This document shows, piece by piece, positions 16,312 through 24,697 of a stretch of 64,000 nucleotides of DNA (its first letter is position 1; the number at the start of each line of letters is the position of its first letter). The notes under the pieces were generated by a model. The model was not told where the DNA came from, did no database searches, and saw only the letters and a program-made list of their open reading frames with translations. Position numbers and translations under genes: made by a program. Source of the DNA: Alphaproteobacteria bacterium (GTDB lineage: Bacteria; Pseudomonadota; Alphaproteobacteria; MPNO01; UBA830); contig JAJEBT010000199.1 in assembly GCA_022822405.1 (NCBI GenBank), forward strand, positions 95,776 through 159,775, in the 5' to 3' direction.

Positions 16312-17222
16312 TCATCGTGGTGGCGAATGTCGCGGTGCGAAATCGCGCACCGGACGTCCTTGCCTGCAAGCCAGCTGCGCAATTGCTCGCTCACGAACAC
16401 GGATCGGTGGCATCCCCCGGTGCAGCCCACGGCAATCGTCAGGTAGCTCTTGCCCTCGATGCGGAAACGCGGGAGCAGGGGCTCGAGAAGCGCCCTCAGA
16501 TTGGTCATGAAGGCCGCATACTCGGGATCCTGCTCGATGAACGCGCCGACACGCGCATCGAGGCCGTTGAGCGGCCTGAGTTCGTCGTCGTAGTGGGGAT
16601 TGCGCAGGAACCTGACGTCGAACACCAGGTCGGCTTCGCGCGGCAGGCCCTCGCGATAGGCGAACGACGTGACGAACACCTCGAGACCGGCCACGCGGTC
16701 AAGGCCGTAATCCGCGTCGAGCAGGCGCTTCAGGTCTGCCGGCGCCATTTCGGTGGTGTCGATCACCCGGTCGGCGCGATCGCGGACCGGAACCAGGACC
16801 TCGCGCTCGTGCTCTATGCCGTCGGTAACCGACCGGCCCCGCACGAACGGGTGGCGGCGCCGAGTCTCCGTGAAGCGCCGGCGAAGCGTCTCGGTGTCGC
16901 AATCGAAGAACAGCATCTCCATGGCCAGATCTCCGCGGGCAGCCAGAAGATCAATCTCCACCAACAGCTGCTCCACCCCGAAGTCGCGCGCCCGCACATC
17001 GACGCCGACCGCGAGGGGCCGGACCGGTTTCTGCAGCGAGGGCCGCACGAGATCACGCAGCAGCGACAGCGGCAGGTTGTCGACCGCCTCGTAGCCCAGA
17101 TCCTCGAACGCCCTCATGGCCGTGAACCGACCGGCGCCGGACATGCCGGTGATGACGAGCAGGGGGCGCCGTTCCAGCCGGCGGCCGCGGGGCTGCTGTC
17201 GGGCGGGAGCGCTGCTGCTCAC
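16308..17222 (-). CDS. rapZ: RapZ/YvcJ-family nucleotide-binding regulator
   Basis: Cytoplasmic P-loop protein of about 304 residues. In enterobacteria RapZ steers RNase E to the small RNA GlmZ; the alphaproteobacterial role is less clear. Visible motifs are LLVITGMSGAG, YEAVDNLPLSLL, the central VTSFAYREGLPREADLVFDV and the C-terminal IAVGCTGGCHRSVF signature. The Walker A reads GMSGAGRFTA, with Arg in place of the usual Lys. I chose a GTG at 17222 with AGGTGA upstream. A TTG at 17294 that overlaps the chvG stop is the alternative and would add 24 unstructured residues. Confidence 0.85.
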   Translation of the reverse strand: MSSSAPARQQPRGRRLERRPLLVITGMSGAGRFTAMRAFEDLGYEAVDNLPLSLLRDLVRPSLQKPVRPLAVGVDVRARDFGVEQLLVEIDLLAARGDLAMEMLFFDCDTETLRRRFTETRRRHPFVRGRSVTDGIEHEREVLVPVRDRADRVIDTTEMAPADLKRLLDADYGLDRVAGLEVFVTSFAYREGLPREADLVFDVRFLRNPHYDDELRPLNGLDARVGAFIEQDPEYAAFMTNLRALLEPLLPRFRIEGKSYLTIAVGCTGGCHRSVFVSEQLRSWLAGKDVRCAISHRDIRHHDD

Positions 17223-17290
17223 CTTCTCACCTGTTCGCTCCGGACACTTTCCGTTCGCCTGCCGCAGTCCGGCACCGCCTGCATTCCTCT

Positions 17291-18889
17291 TCAAGCGACC
17301 GCCGGAAGACGGACGACGAAGCGCGCACCGAGAATTCTGCCATCATCGGAAAGGCGATTCTCGGCATGGATTGTACCACCATGCGCTTCGGCAATCTGGC
17401 GCGAGATGCTCAGGCCAAGCCCGGAATGGCGCCGGCCGCCATCGCGCGGCGGACGGTCCGAATAGAAGCGTTCGAAGACCGAATCCAGGCTCTCCGGCGG
17501 TATGCCGGCACCGTCATCCTCGACCTCGGCCACCACGTGATCCCCGTCGTGCCGGACCGAGAGCGTGATGCTCCCCTGCGGCGGCGTGAACGACCGCGCG
17601 TTCAGGATCAGATTGTCGAAGACCTGCATCAGGCGACTCTCGATCCCCATCACCACGCAGCCGCCCACGTTCGCGTCCGCACACCGCACGCGCGCTGCCG
17701 GCCCGTTCCTGTCCGCACTCTCGTGTGCGTCGACCAGCATCGGCAGCAGGCGGCCGAGGTCCACGCGTCTCATGTGGCTTCGCGCCAGCTCGACATCGAG
17801 CCGGGACGCGTCCGAGATGTCGGTGATCAGCCGATCGAGGCGGCGCACGTCATCCTCGATTATCGCCGTGAGTTCCGCACGCTGGCCGTCGTCGCTGACG
17901 CGCGACACGGTCTCGACGGCACTCCTGAGCGAGGTAAGCGGATTCCTGATTTCATGGGCCACATCAGCCGCGAACCGCTCGTTCGCCGTCATCCTCTGCC
18001 ACAGCGTTTCGGTCATCCGGCGCAGGGCCTTGGACAGATCGCCGATCTCGTCGCGGCGGCGTTCCAGATCGGGTATCTCCGGAGCCTGTCCACGGCCGCT
18101 GTCGACGCTGTCGGCGGCAGCGGCAAGACGCCGCACCGGCCGGGTGATGGTGCGCGCAAGGTAGAGGGAAACGAGGATCGTGACGGCGAGGACGGCGCCG
18201 AACACCTGGAGAATGGTGACGCGCACGTAGCGGACCGCAGCGGCGACCGACTGGGCGTCGGAGGTCACGAGCATGACCCCCAGCACCCGCTTGAACCTCT
18301 GGATCGGTACCGCGACCCCGAACCGGAGGCCGCCGTCCGGCAACGACCATACTGCGGAGCGCCGTTCGCCGTCGAGCGCTGCGGCCATCGCAGGCAGTGC
18401 ATCCAGGCGGTCGAGCGCCGCCTCCGGAAACGGCGGACCCCGGCGGCGGTCGAGCAGGAGGACCGTGACGACCTCATAGGCGTCGGAAAGCCATTTGCGC
18501 GGCAAATCACCGATCTCTTCGGGCGGAAGCGCGTCGACCGTCACCTCAGTCCTGGGATCGCCGAGGAACCGGCTGTCGGCAAGGAGTTTGCGGTCAGGGC
18601 CGTATACGCGAGCGCGGGTCCGGGTCGGTGCGACTAGCCGGCGCAGCAAGGGCAGCGAGGGTCCGGATTGGATCGCCGAATGCGTGCCGTCGCCGCTCGC
18701 CTCAACCGCGCCTTCGGCGATGGCTCCGGCAAATATCTCCGCCTGGGTCCCGAGCGCAAGCAGTTCGGCATCGATCAGCCGTTCCCGGTAGTCGGCAAGG
18801 TAGAGAATCCCGGCCACCAGGACGGCAAGCGGCACGACATTGACGATGAGGATCCGCCGGGTGAGGGGTGAAAATCTCCAACCGGTCAT
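17291..18889 (-). CDS. chvG: Sensor histidine kinase, ChvG type
   Basis: Inner-membrane sensor kinase of about 532 residues. There is one transmembrane helix near residues 11-30, a periplasmic sensor domain of roughly 220 residues, and a second helix near 265-290 (ILQVFGAVLAVTILVSLYLA). A HAMP domain follows (RTITRPVRRLAAAADSV), then the H-box ADVAHEIRNPLTS and the ATPase N and G boxes (NLILNARSF, EVEDDGAGIPPES, HSGLGLSISRQ). The start at 18889 (MTGWRFSPLTRR) lies just after the regulator's stop; upstream sequence is a shadow of the regulator. The ChvG/ExoS family senses acid or envelope change. The pairing with the regulator and the divergent pckA support the assignment. Confidence 0.85.
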   Translation of the reverse strand: MTGWRFSPLTRRILIVNVVPLAVLVAGILYLADYRERLIDAELLALGTQAEIFAGAIAEGAVEASGDGTHSAIQSGPSLPLLRRLVAPTRTRARVYGPDRKLLADSRFLGDPRTEVTVDALPPEEIGDLPRKWLSDAYEVVTVLLLDRRRGPPFPEAALDRLDALPAMAAALDGERRSAVWSLPDGGLRFGVAVPIQRFKRVLGVMLVTSDAQSVAAAVRYVRVTILQVFGAVLAVTILVSLYLARTITRPVRRLAAAADSVDSGRGQAPEIPDLERRRDEIGDLSKALRRMTETLWQRMTANERFAADVAHEIRNPLTSLRSAVETVSRVSDDGQRAELTAIIEDDVRRLDRLITDISDASRLDVELARSHMRRVDLGRLLPMLVDAHESADRNGPAARVRCADANVGGCVVMGIESRLMQVFDNLILNARSFTPPQGSITLSVRHDGDHVVAEVEDDGAGIPPESLDSVFERFYSDRPPRDGGRRHSGLGLSISRQIAEAHGGTIHAENRLSDDGRILGARFVVRLPAVA

Positions 18890-18926
18890 GACGCTCGCCT
18901 GGACCGCTGCAACGCCACGGCACCGC

Positions 18927-19676
18927 TCAGGAATGCCGGTAGCGGTATCCGACCCCGTAGAGGGTCTCGATCTCGCGGAAGTCCGCATCGACGACGCGGA
19001 ACTTCTTTCGTACGCGCTTGATGTGGCTGTCGATGGCGCGATCCTCCACGTAGTCGGACTCGCCATAGGCCGCATCGATCAGCTGGTCCCGCGACTTCAC
19101 ATGACCGGGGTGCTTCGCAAGTGCCGCCAGCAACAGCAGCTCCGTCACGGTCAGATCGACGGCCTTGCCCTTCCAGGCGCATGCGAACCGGTCGAGGTCG
19201 ATGACCAGGTCCCGGCACCGAATCGGTGGCCGGGCCTCGACTGCGGGATCTCCGGCATCGGCCTTGCCGTGGCGGCGCAGGACCGTGCGGATGCGGGCAA
19301 CCAGGAGACGCCGGGAGAACGGCTTCCTGATATAGTCGTCGGCACCCGTGCGCAGTCCGAGTATCTCGTCCGTCTCGTCATCCTTGGAGGTGACGAAGAT
19401 GACAGGAACGTTATCGTGGCGTCTCAGTCTCGACAGCATCTCCATGCCGTCCATCCGCGGCATCTTGATGTCGAGGAGAGCCAGGTCCACCGGATCGGCG
19501 ATAATGCTGCGGAGCGCCGTCTCGCTGTCGGCATAGGTCCGGACGCGGAAACCCTCGGCCTCGAGGCCCATCGACACCGCGGCGAGAATGTTGCGGTCGT
19601 CATCGACCATCGCAATCGTCGGCGGCTTTCGTTGCCGGGCCGGCGGGTGCCGGGTGGATGTCCTGGGATCGGGCAT
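18927..19676 (-). CDS. chvI: Response regulator, ChvI type (OmpR family)
   Basis: Cytoplasmic two-component regulator of 249 residues. The receiver domain has the acidic pair in MVDDD, the phosphorylated Asp in [13 protein letters not shown], Thr/Ser in VIFVTSK and Lys in YIRKPF. The winged-helix DNA-binding domain ends with [13 protein letters not shown] and LYGVGYRY. I chose the ATG at 19676 (MPDPRTSTR). A longer frame from 19850 adds a basic, low-complexity leader and would run into the pckA promoter. In alphaproteobacteria chvI-chvG commonly lie divergent from pckA, as here. The kinase gene follows 37 bp downstream. Confidence 0.87.
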   Translation of the reverse strand: MPDPRTSTRHPPARQRKPPTIAMVDDDRNILAAVSMGLEAEGFRVRTYADSETALRSIIADPVDLALLDIKMPRMDGMEMLSRLRRHDNVPVIFVTSKDDETDEILGLRTGADDYIRKPFSRRLLVARIRTVLRRHGKADAGDPAVEARPPIRCRDLVIDLDRFACAWKGKAVDLTVTELLLLAALAKHPGHVKSRDQLIDAAYGESDYVEDRAIDSHIKRVRKKFRVVDADFREIETLYGVGYRYRHS

Positions 19677-19850
19677 CGAAGGCCCCCCTGCGCGCAGACG
19701 GCCGCCGGACGGGTGCGCAGACTCGGGCCGACGGCGCGGCGCCGATTGTCGCACATACCCTGCAACAGGCAACCGGAGGCGAAGTTCCCGGGTTTCGGCG
19801 GAGAGCGCGTCAACCGGACAGAACCGTCGCATTTCGGCGGTCTCCGTCAT

Positions 19851-19878
19851 TTGACTTCCCGGGCGGGCGGGGTATGTT
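19851..19878 (+). promoter_or_regulatory. Possible pckA promoter
   Basis: TTGACT (19851-19856) is followed after 16 bp by TATGTT (19873-19878), in the 293-bp divergent region between chvI and pckA. This predicts a start near 19885 and an 85-nt leader. The match is moderate. Confidence 0.45.
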
Positions 19879-19969
19879 GCGCCAACCGTGACGGCAGCCG
19901 TCTTTCCCGGTCATTGAGAGCCGGCGCCAGCTGCCTGCCCAGATAGCGCACGTCGCCAGGCCCAGGAGA

Positions 19970-21583
19970 ATGCAGGTGAAGCAAACCGGCCCCGTCATCA
20001 GTACATTCGGTCTCGAGAATCACGGCGTGGAAAACACTCAGGCCGCGCACTGGAACCTGTCGATCCCGGCGCTTTATCAGCACGCGTTGCGCCGCAGCGA
20101 GGGCGAGCTCGCGGCCGGCGGTGGCCTTGTTGTCGTCACCGGCAAGTACACCGGCCGCTCCCCCAAGGACAAGTATATCGTCGACGAGCCGGAGAACTCC
20201 GACAACATCTGGTGGGGTCCGGTCAACAACCGGATCTCGGTCGAGAATTTCGAGACCATGCGCAAGCGCATGCTGGCCTACCTGCAGAATCGCGAGGTCT
20301 TCGTCCAGGACTGTTACGCCGGCGCCGATCCCGACTACCGGATCAAGGTCCGGGTGGTCACCGAGACGGCATGGCACAGCCTGTTCGCCAGCAACATGTT
20401 CATCAACCCGCCGGCCGACGAACTAGCGGGCTTCGTGCCCGACTTCACGGTGCTGCACGCGCCCAACCTGCAGTCGATTCCGTCGATCGACGGAACGAAG
20501 TCCGAAGTCTTCGTGATGCTGAACTTCGCCGAGCGCCTGATTCTGGTCGGCGGCTCGCATTATACCGGCGAAATCAAGAAGACGATCTTTTCGGTCCTCA
20601 ACTATCTGCTGCCGGCACAGAATGTCCTGCCGATGCACTGTTCGGCCAATATCGGCACGGACGGCAACTCGACGATCTTCTTCGGCCTCTCGGGAACCGG
20701 CAAGACGACGCTTTCGTCGGATCCGACGCGCACGCTGATCGGCGACGACGAGCACGGGTGGTCCTCAAAGGGCGTCTTCAATTTCGAGGGCGGCTGCTAC
20801 GCCAAGGCAATCAACCTGTCGGCCGAAGCCGAGCCCGAGATCTACGAGGCATCGATGCGGTTCGGGACGGTGCTGGAGAACGTCACCCTCGATCCCGCGA
20901 CCGGCATGCCGAATTTCGACGACGATTCGCTGACAGAAAACACGCGGTCGTCTTATCCGATCGATTTCATCCCCGGAATCAGCGAAACCGGACTCGGCGG
21001 CCATCCGACGAACATCATCATGCTCACGGCGGACGCCTTCGGCGTTCTGCCGCCGATCAGCCGCCTCACGCCCGACCAGGCGATGTATCATTTCCTGTCC
21101 GGCTACACGGCGAGACTCGCGGGCACGGAACGCGGGGTCGACGAGCCGGAGGCGACGTTCTCGACCTGTTTCGGCGCACCGTTCCTGCCCCGCCATCCCA
21201 CCGTCTACGCAAAGCTGCTCGGTCAGAAGATGGAAGAGCACGGCGCCGAGTGCTGGCTGATCAATACCGGATGGAGCGGCGGCAGCTACGGAACCGGCGA
21301 CCGGATCAAGCTCGCGCACACCCGGGCCATGGTCCGGGCCGCGGTCGAGGGCAAGCTTGCCGGCGTGTCGGTGGCGCCCGATCCGAATTTCGGGCTGCTG
21401 ATCCCGAACGCCGTGCCCGAGATCCCCGGCGAGGTGCTCAATCCGCGCAAGACCTGGGAGAACCCGAAGAGCTACGATTCGACGGCACGTGACCTTGCCC
21501 AACGCTTCGAGGCGAATTTCGCGCAGTTCGAGGGCGAGGTGGTCGACAGCGTCAAGGCCGCGGGCATCCGCGCAGCCGCCTGA
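19970..21583 (+). CDS. pckA: Phosphoenolpyruvate carboxykinase (ATP)
   Basis: Cytoplasmic gluconeogenic enzyme of 537 residues converting oxaloacetate and ATP to phosphoenolpyruvate, ADP and CO2. Visible signatures are GKYTGRSPKDKYIVDE near residue 57, the kinase-1a loop GLSGTGKTTLS around 239-249, the kinase-2 metal site IGDDEHGW and the NTGWSGGSYGTG segment toward the C-terminus. Length is normal for the ATP-type enzyme. In several alphaproteobacteria the ChvG/ChvI system regulates pckA, and the divergent arrangement here fits that. Confidence 0.97.
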   Translation: MQVKQTGPVISTFGLENHGVENTQAAHWNLSIPALYQHALRRSEGELAAGGGLVVVTGKYTGRSPKDKYIVDEPENSDNIWWGPVNNRISVENFETMRKRMLAYLQNREVFVQDCYAGADPDYRIKVRVVTETAWHSLFASNMFINPPADELAGFVPDFTVLHAPNLQSIPSIDGTKSEVFVMLNFAERLILVGGSHYTGEIKKTIFSVLNYLLPAQNVLPMHCSANIGTDGNSTIFFGLSGTGKTTLSSDPTRTLIGDDEHGWSSKGVFNFEGGCYAKAINLSAEAEPEIYEASMRFGTVLENVTLDPATGMPNFDDDSLTENTRSSYPIDFIPGISETGLGGHPTNIIMLTADAFGVLPPISRLTPDQAMYHFLSGYTARLAGTERGVDEPEATFSTCFGAPFLPRHPTVYAKLLGQKMEEHGAECWLINTGWSGGSYGTGDRIKLAHTRAMVRAAVEGKLAGVSVAPDPNFGLLIPNAVPEIPGEVLNPRKTWENPKSYDSTARDLAQRFEANFAQFEGEVVDSVKAAGIRAAA

Positions 21584-21791
21584 CGGCGCCCGGAAACGCA
21601 CAGCCCGCCCCCGCGCGGCAGCGGGACATCCGAAACCGAAGCAGAAGCACGCCGCACCCGGCGCTGGTCTCGGCCCAATTTTGCGAATGAATTGCATTAT
21701 TAGAAGAAAAAATTTCAGCCGTTTCAGGCGTGAATTTTCAACATACTGAAAAAACATTATTTTTCGACACGTCCTCGCCGAAGAAATTTCT

Positions 21792-21810
21792 GATAATGAC
21801 AATCATTCGC
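21792..21810 (+). promoter_or_regulatory. Fur box
   Basis: GATAATGACAATCATTCGC matches the classical 19-bp Fur box GATAATGATAATCATTATC at 16 of 19 positions. It lies immediately upstream of the -35 element for the iron-binding protein gene, in an AT-rich island of an otherwise GC-rich window. It predicts iron repression of the two genes downstream. Confidence 0.8.
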
Positions 21811-21811
21811 A

Positions 21812-21841
21812 TTGACAGGGGGATTCAGACTGGCGTATAAG
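21812..21841 (+). promoter_or_regulatory. Sigma70 promoter of the iron transporter operon
   Basis: A perfect -35 TTGACA (21812-21817) is separated by 18 bp from TATAAG (21836-21841). The Fur box ends two bases before the -35, so bound repressor would block RNA polymerase. The predicted start near 21848 gives a leader of about 47 nt. Confidence 0.75.
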
Positions 21842-21894
21842 TCTGCCGCCATGGCCGCATCCCGGCCGTTCAAGCTGCCGAAAGGGAAAACGAG

Positions 21895-22947
21895 ATGATG
21901 ACGACTTTGCGAACCTGTCTGGGCATCTTCGCGGTCTCGGCCTGCATCACCGCACCGGGGATTGCAGCGGCCGCGGACAAGGGAGCCGGAGAGGTCAACG
22001 TGTATTCGTATCGTCAGCCTTTCCTGGTAAAGCCGCTGTTCGACGCCTTCACGGAGCAGTCCGGGATCAAGGTCAATGTGGTGTTCGCCAAGAAGGGGCT
22101 GCTAAAGAGACTTCAGGCCGAAGGCCGCAACAGCCCTGCGGACCTGATCTTCACCGTCGACATCGCGCGGCTCACGGAAGTCGTCAAGGCAGGCCTCGGC
22201 CAGCCGGTCAAGTCGACCGTTCTCGAAAAGGCGGTAGCCGCATCCTATCGCCATCCCGACGGCTTGTGGTACGGGCTCACCTCCCGTGCGCGGATCATCT
22301 ATGCGTCGAAGGAGCGCGTTCCGAAGGGCACAATCACGTCCTACGAGCAACTCGCCAATCCGAAGTGGAAAGGTCGCATCTGCACGCGCAAGGGCGACCA
22401 TCCCTACAATGTAGCGCTGCTTGCCGCGATGATCGGCCATCACGGTGAGGTCGCCGCCGAAAAATGGCTGCAGGGGGTGAGGGCCAACCTGGCGCGCAGA
22501 CCTCAGGGCAACGACCGGGCACAAGTCAAGGCGATCATGGAAGGCGTGTGCGATCTCGCCATCGGCAACCACTACTACATGGCCAAAATGCTCACCAACG
22601 AGAAACAGAAAAAGTGGGCGGATTCGGCCTATCTGGTGTTCCCGAAGTTCGACAGGGGCGGTGTGCACCTCAACGTGAGCGGCGTCATGATGACCAAACA
22701 CGCACCCAACTCGGCCAACGCGCTCAAGCTCATGGAGTTTCTCGCCAGCGCCGAGGGCCAGAAGCTCTACGCCGAAAAGAACTTCGAATATCCCATCGAT
22801 CCCTCGATCGAACCGGCGGAACTGGTGGCATCCTGGGGCAAGTTCAAGGGCGACAGCATGCCGCTCGCCAAGATCGCGGACAACCGGTCGGCAGCCCTCA
22901 AGATCGTCAACAAGGTCGGCTTCAATGAAGGGCCGATGACGAACTGA
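21895..22947 (+). CDS. Ferric iron ABC transporter substrate-binding protein (FbpA/FutA type)
   Basis: Periplasmic ferric-ion-binding protein of 350 residues with a signal peptide ending in GIAAAAD. The mature start EVNVYSYRQPFLVKPLFDAF is typical of the class. The Tyr pair in IGNHYYMAKM is the usual iron-ligating site, and an earlier Tyr near DGLWYGLTSRARIIY fits the third ligand. AAGGGA precedes the ATG at 21895, and a second ATG follows directly. The Fur box and strong promoter upstream support an iron role. The permease gene follows after 19 bp. Confidence 0.88.
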   Translation: MMTTLRTCLGIFAVSACITAPGIAAAADKGAGEVNVYSYRQPFLVKPLFDAFTEQSGIKVNVVFAKKGLLKRLQAEGRNSPADLIFTVDIARLTEVVKAGLGQPVKSTVLEKAVAASYRHPDGLWYGLTSRARIIYASKERVPKGTITSYEQLANPKWKGRICTRKGDHPYNVALLAAMIGHHGEVAAEKWLQGVRANLARRPQGNDRAQVKAIMEGVCDLAIGNHYYMAKMLTNEKQKKWADSAYLVFPKFDRGGVHLNVSGVMMTKHAPNSANALKLMEFLASAEGQKLYAEKNFEYPIDPSIEPAELVASWGKFKGDSMPLAKIADNRSAALKIVNKVGFNEGPMTN

Positions 22948-22966
22948 TCTCCAGGCATCCCGGTTC

Positions 22967-24670
22967 GTGACGAGCATATCCGGAGTTTCGGCGACGCGGC
23001 CTCTCCCGCGCCGACGGAACCTCCCCTTCCCCTCCGCGTGGAGCGTCGGCACCGCGGTCATCGCCGCAATCATCGCGCTGCCCGTGCTGGCCGTCGCGTG
23101 GCTGTCGCTGTTCCCGACCGAGAACATCTGGCCGCATCTTCTCGACACGGTGCTGCCGGGTTACGTGTCGACAACGCTGTCCCTGCTCATCCTGGTCGGC
23201 ATCGGTACCGCGCTCATCGGCGTCACCACCGCGTGGCTGGTCGCGACTTGCGACTTTCCCGGACGGCGCATCCTCAAATGGGCGCTCGTCCTGCCGCTTG
23301 CAATGCCAACCTACGTCGTTGCCTACGTCTATACCGATCTTCTCGAATATGCCGGGCCGGTGCAGCAGGCCCTCAGGGAGCTGTTCGGATGGCGGAGCGC
23401 GGGCGACTACTGGTTTCCCGAGATCCGCTCGCCGGAAGGCGCGGCGGCGGTGCTCTCGGCAACCCTCTACCCCTATGTCTACCTGCTGGCCCATGCCGCA
23501 TTCCTGGAGCAATCCGGCGGGGTCATCGAGGCGGCGCGGACTCTCGGCTGCAGCACGTGGGCCGCGTTCCGCCGGATTTCGCTACCGATGGCGCGGCCGT
23601 CGATCGTGGTCGGCCTCGCGCTGGTGATGATGGAGACGCTGAACGACTTCGGCACGGTCGACTATTTCTCGGTGCAGACGCTGACAACCGGCCTGTTCAA
23701 TGTCTGGCTGATCATGAACAACACCAGCGGCGGCGCACAGATCGCAATGGTGATGCTCGTCTTCGTGATCTTCCTGCTGGTCGCCGAGCGCACCGCCCGC
23801 CGGAGCCGGAGCTACCACGACATGACACGGGGCCGGACCAAGGCCGGCCCCGTGCGGCTGCCGCCAGGCCGGGCAGCGCTGGCGCTCGCCATCTGCGCGC
23901 TCCCCGCGCTCGTCGGGTTCGCGATCCCGGCCGGCGTTCTGGTCGCCTACGCGATCGAGTTCTACGACGTCTCGCTTGCCAACCGTTATCCGCAGGCGGC
24001 GCTCAACAGCATCCTCCTGGCTGCGCTGGCCGCCGTCGTCGCGGCAGCGATCGGCCTGTTCCTCGCCTATGCGACGCGCATCACCGCGAGCCGCGTCGTC
24101 CGTGGCCTAGCGCGATTCGCGAGCCTCGGCTACGCCGTGCCCGGGGCGGTACTCGCGATCGGGATACTCACGCCCTTCGGCGCGTTCGACAACGCCGTCG
24201 ACGGGTTCGCGCGATCGACGCTCGGCGTCAGCACAGGGCTGATACTGAGCGGCACGATCTTCGCCATCCTGTTCGCCTATGTCGCACGGTTCCTCGCACT
24301 CGCCTACGGCACGCTGGAGGCCGGGCTGGGCCGCATCACGCCCAATATCGACCATGCCGCGCGTACGCTCGGGCATTCGGCGGCCGGAACGCTCGTGCGC
24401 GTCAACCTCCCGCTGATCCGCGGCAGCATCCTGACCGCCGCCCTGCTGATCTTCGTCGACAGCATGAAGGAACTGCCGGCGACGCTGCTGCTTCGGCCGT
24501 TCAATTTCGAAACGCTGGCGACCTATGTCTACCAGTTCGCGTCCGACGAACTCCTCGAGGAATGTGCGCTCGGCGCGGTCACGATCGTCGCCTTCGGCCT
24601 GCTGCCGGTGATCGTTCTCACCCACGTGATGGGAGGCCGCGCCGCACACGGAACGCCAGCCGGCGAATAG
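22967..24670 (+). CDS. Ferric iron ABC transporter permease (FbpB/FutB type)
   Basis: Inner-membrane permease of 567 residues made of two fused permease halves, each with about six helices and an EAA-type loop. The loops are GGVIEAARTLGCSTWAAFRR in the first half and ARTLGHSAAGTLVRVNLPL in the second. This duplicated architecture is characteristic of FbpB. The start is a GTG at 22967 (20 bp after the binding-protein stop), giving MTSISGVSATRP. No ATPase gene follows; polA lies convergent only 27 bp on. The transporter must therefore use an ATPase encoded elsewhere. Confidence 0.86.
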   Translation: MTSISGVSATRPLPRRRNLPFPSAWSVGTAVIAAIIALPVLAVAWLSLFPTENIWPHLLDTVLPGYVSTTLSLLILVGIGTALIGVTTAWLVATCDFPGRRILKWALVLPLAMPTYVVAYVYTDLLEYAGPVQQALRELFGWRSAGDYWFPEIRSPEGAAAVLSATLYPYVYLLAHAAFLEQSGGVIEAARTLGCSTWAAFRRISLPMARPSIVVGLALVMMETLNDFGTVDYFSVQTLTTGLFNVWLIMNNTSGGAQIAMVMLVFVIFLLVAERTARRSRSYHDMTRGRTKAGPVRLPPGRAALALAICALPALVGFAIPAGVLVAYAIEFYDVSLANRYPQAALNSILLAALAAVVAAAIGLFLAYATRITASRVVRGLARFASLGYAVPGAVLAIGILTPFGAFDNAVDGFARSTLGVSTGLILSGTIFAILFAYVARFLALAYGTLEAGLGRITPNIDHAARTLGHSAAGTLVRVNLPLIRGSILTAALLIFVDSMKELPATLLLRPFNFETLATYVYQFASDELLEECALGAVTIVAFGLLPVIVLTHVMGGRAAHGTPAGE

Positions 24671-24673
24671 CAC

Positions 24674-24688
24674 GCCCGGCCGCCGGGC
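24674..24688. terminator. Hairpin between convergent genes
   Basis: GCCCGG-CCG-CCGGGC forms a perfect 6-bp stem in the 27-bp gap between the iron permease and polA stops. It has no T-run. It could serve as a weak bidirectional terminator or mRNA end. Confidence 0.35.
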
Positions 24689-24697
24689 GGCAGGAAG

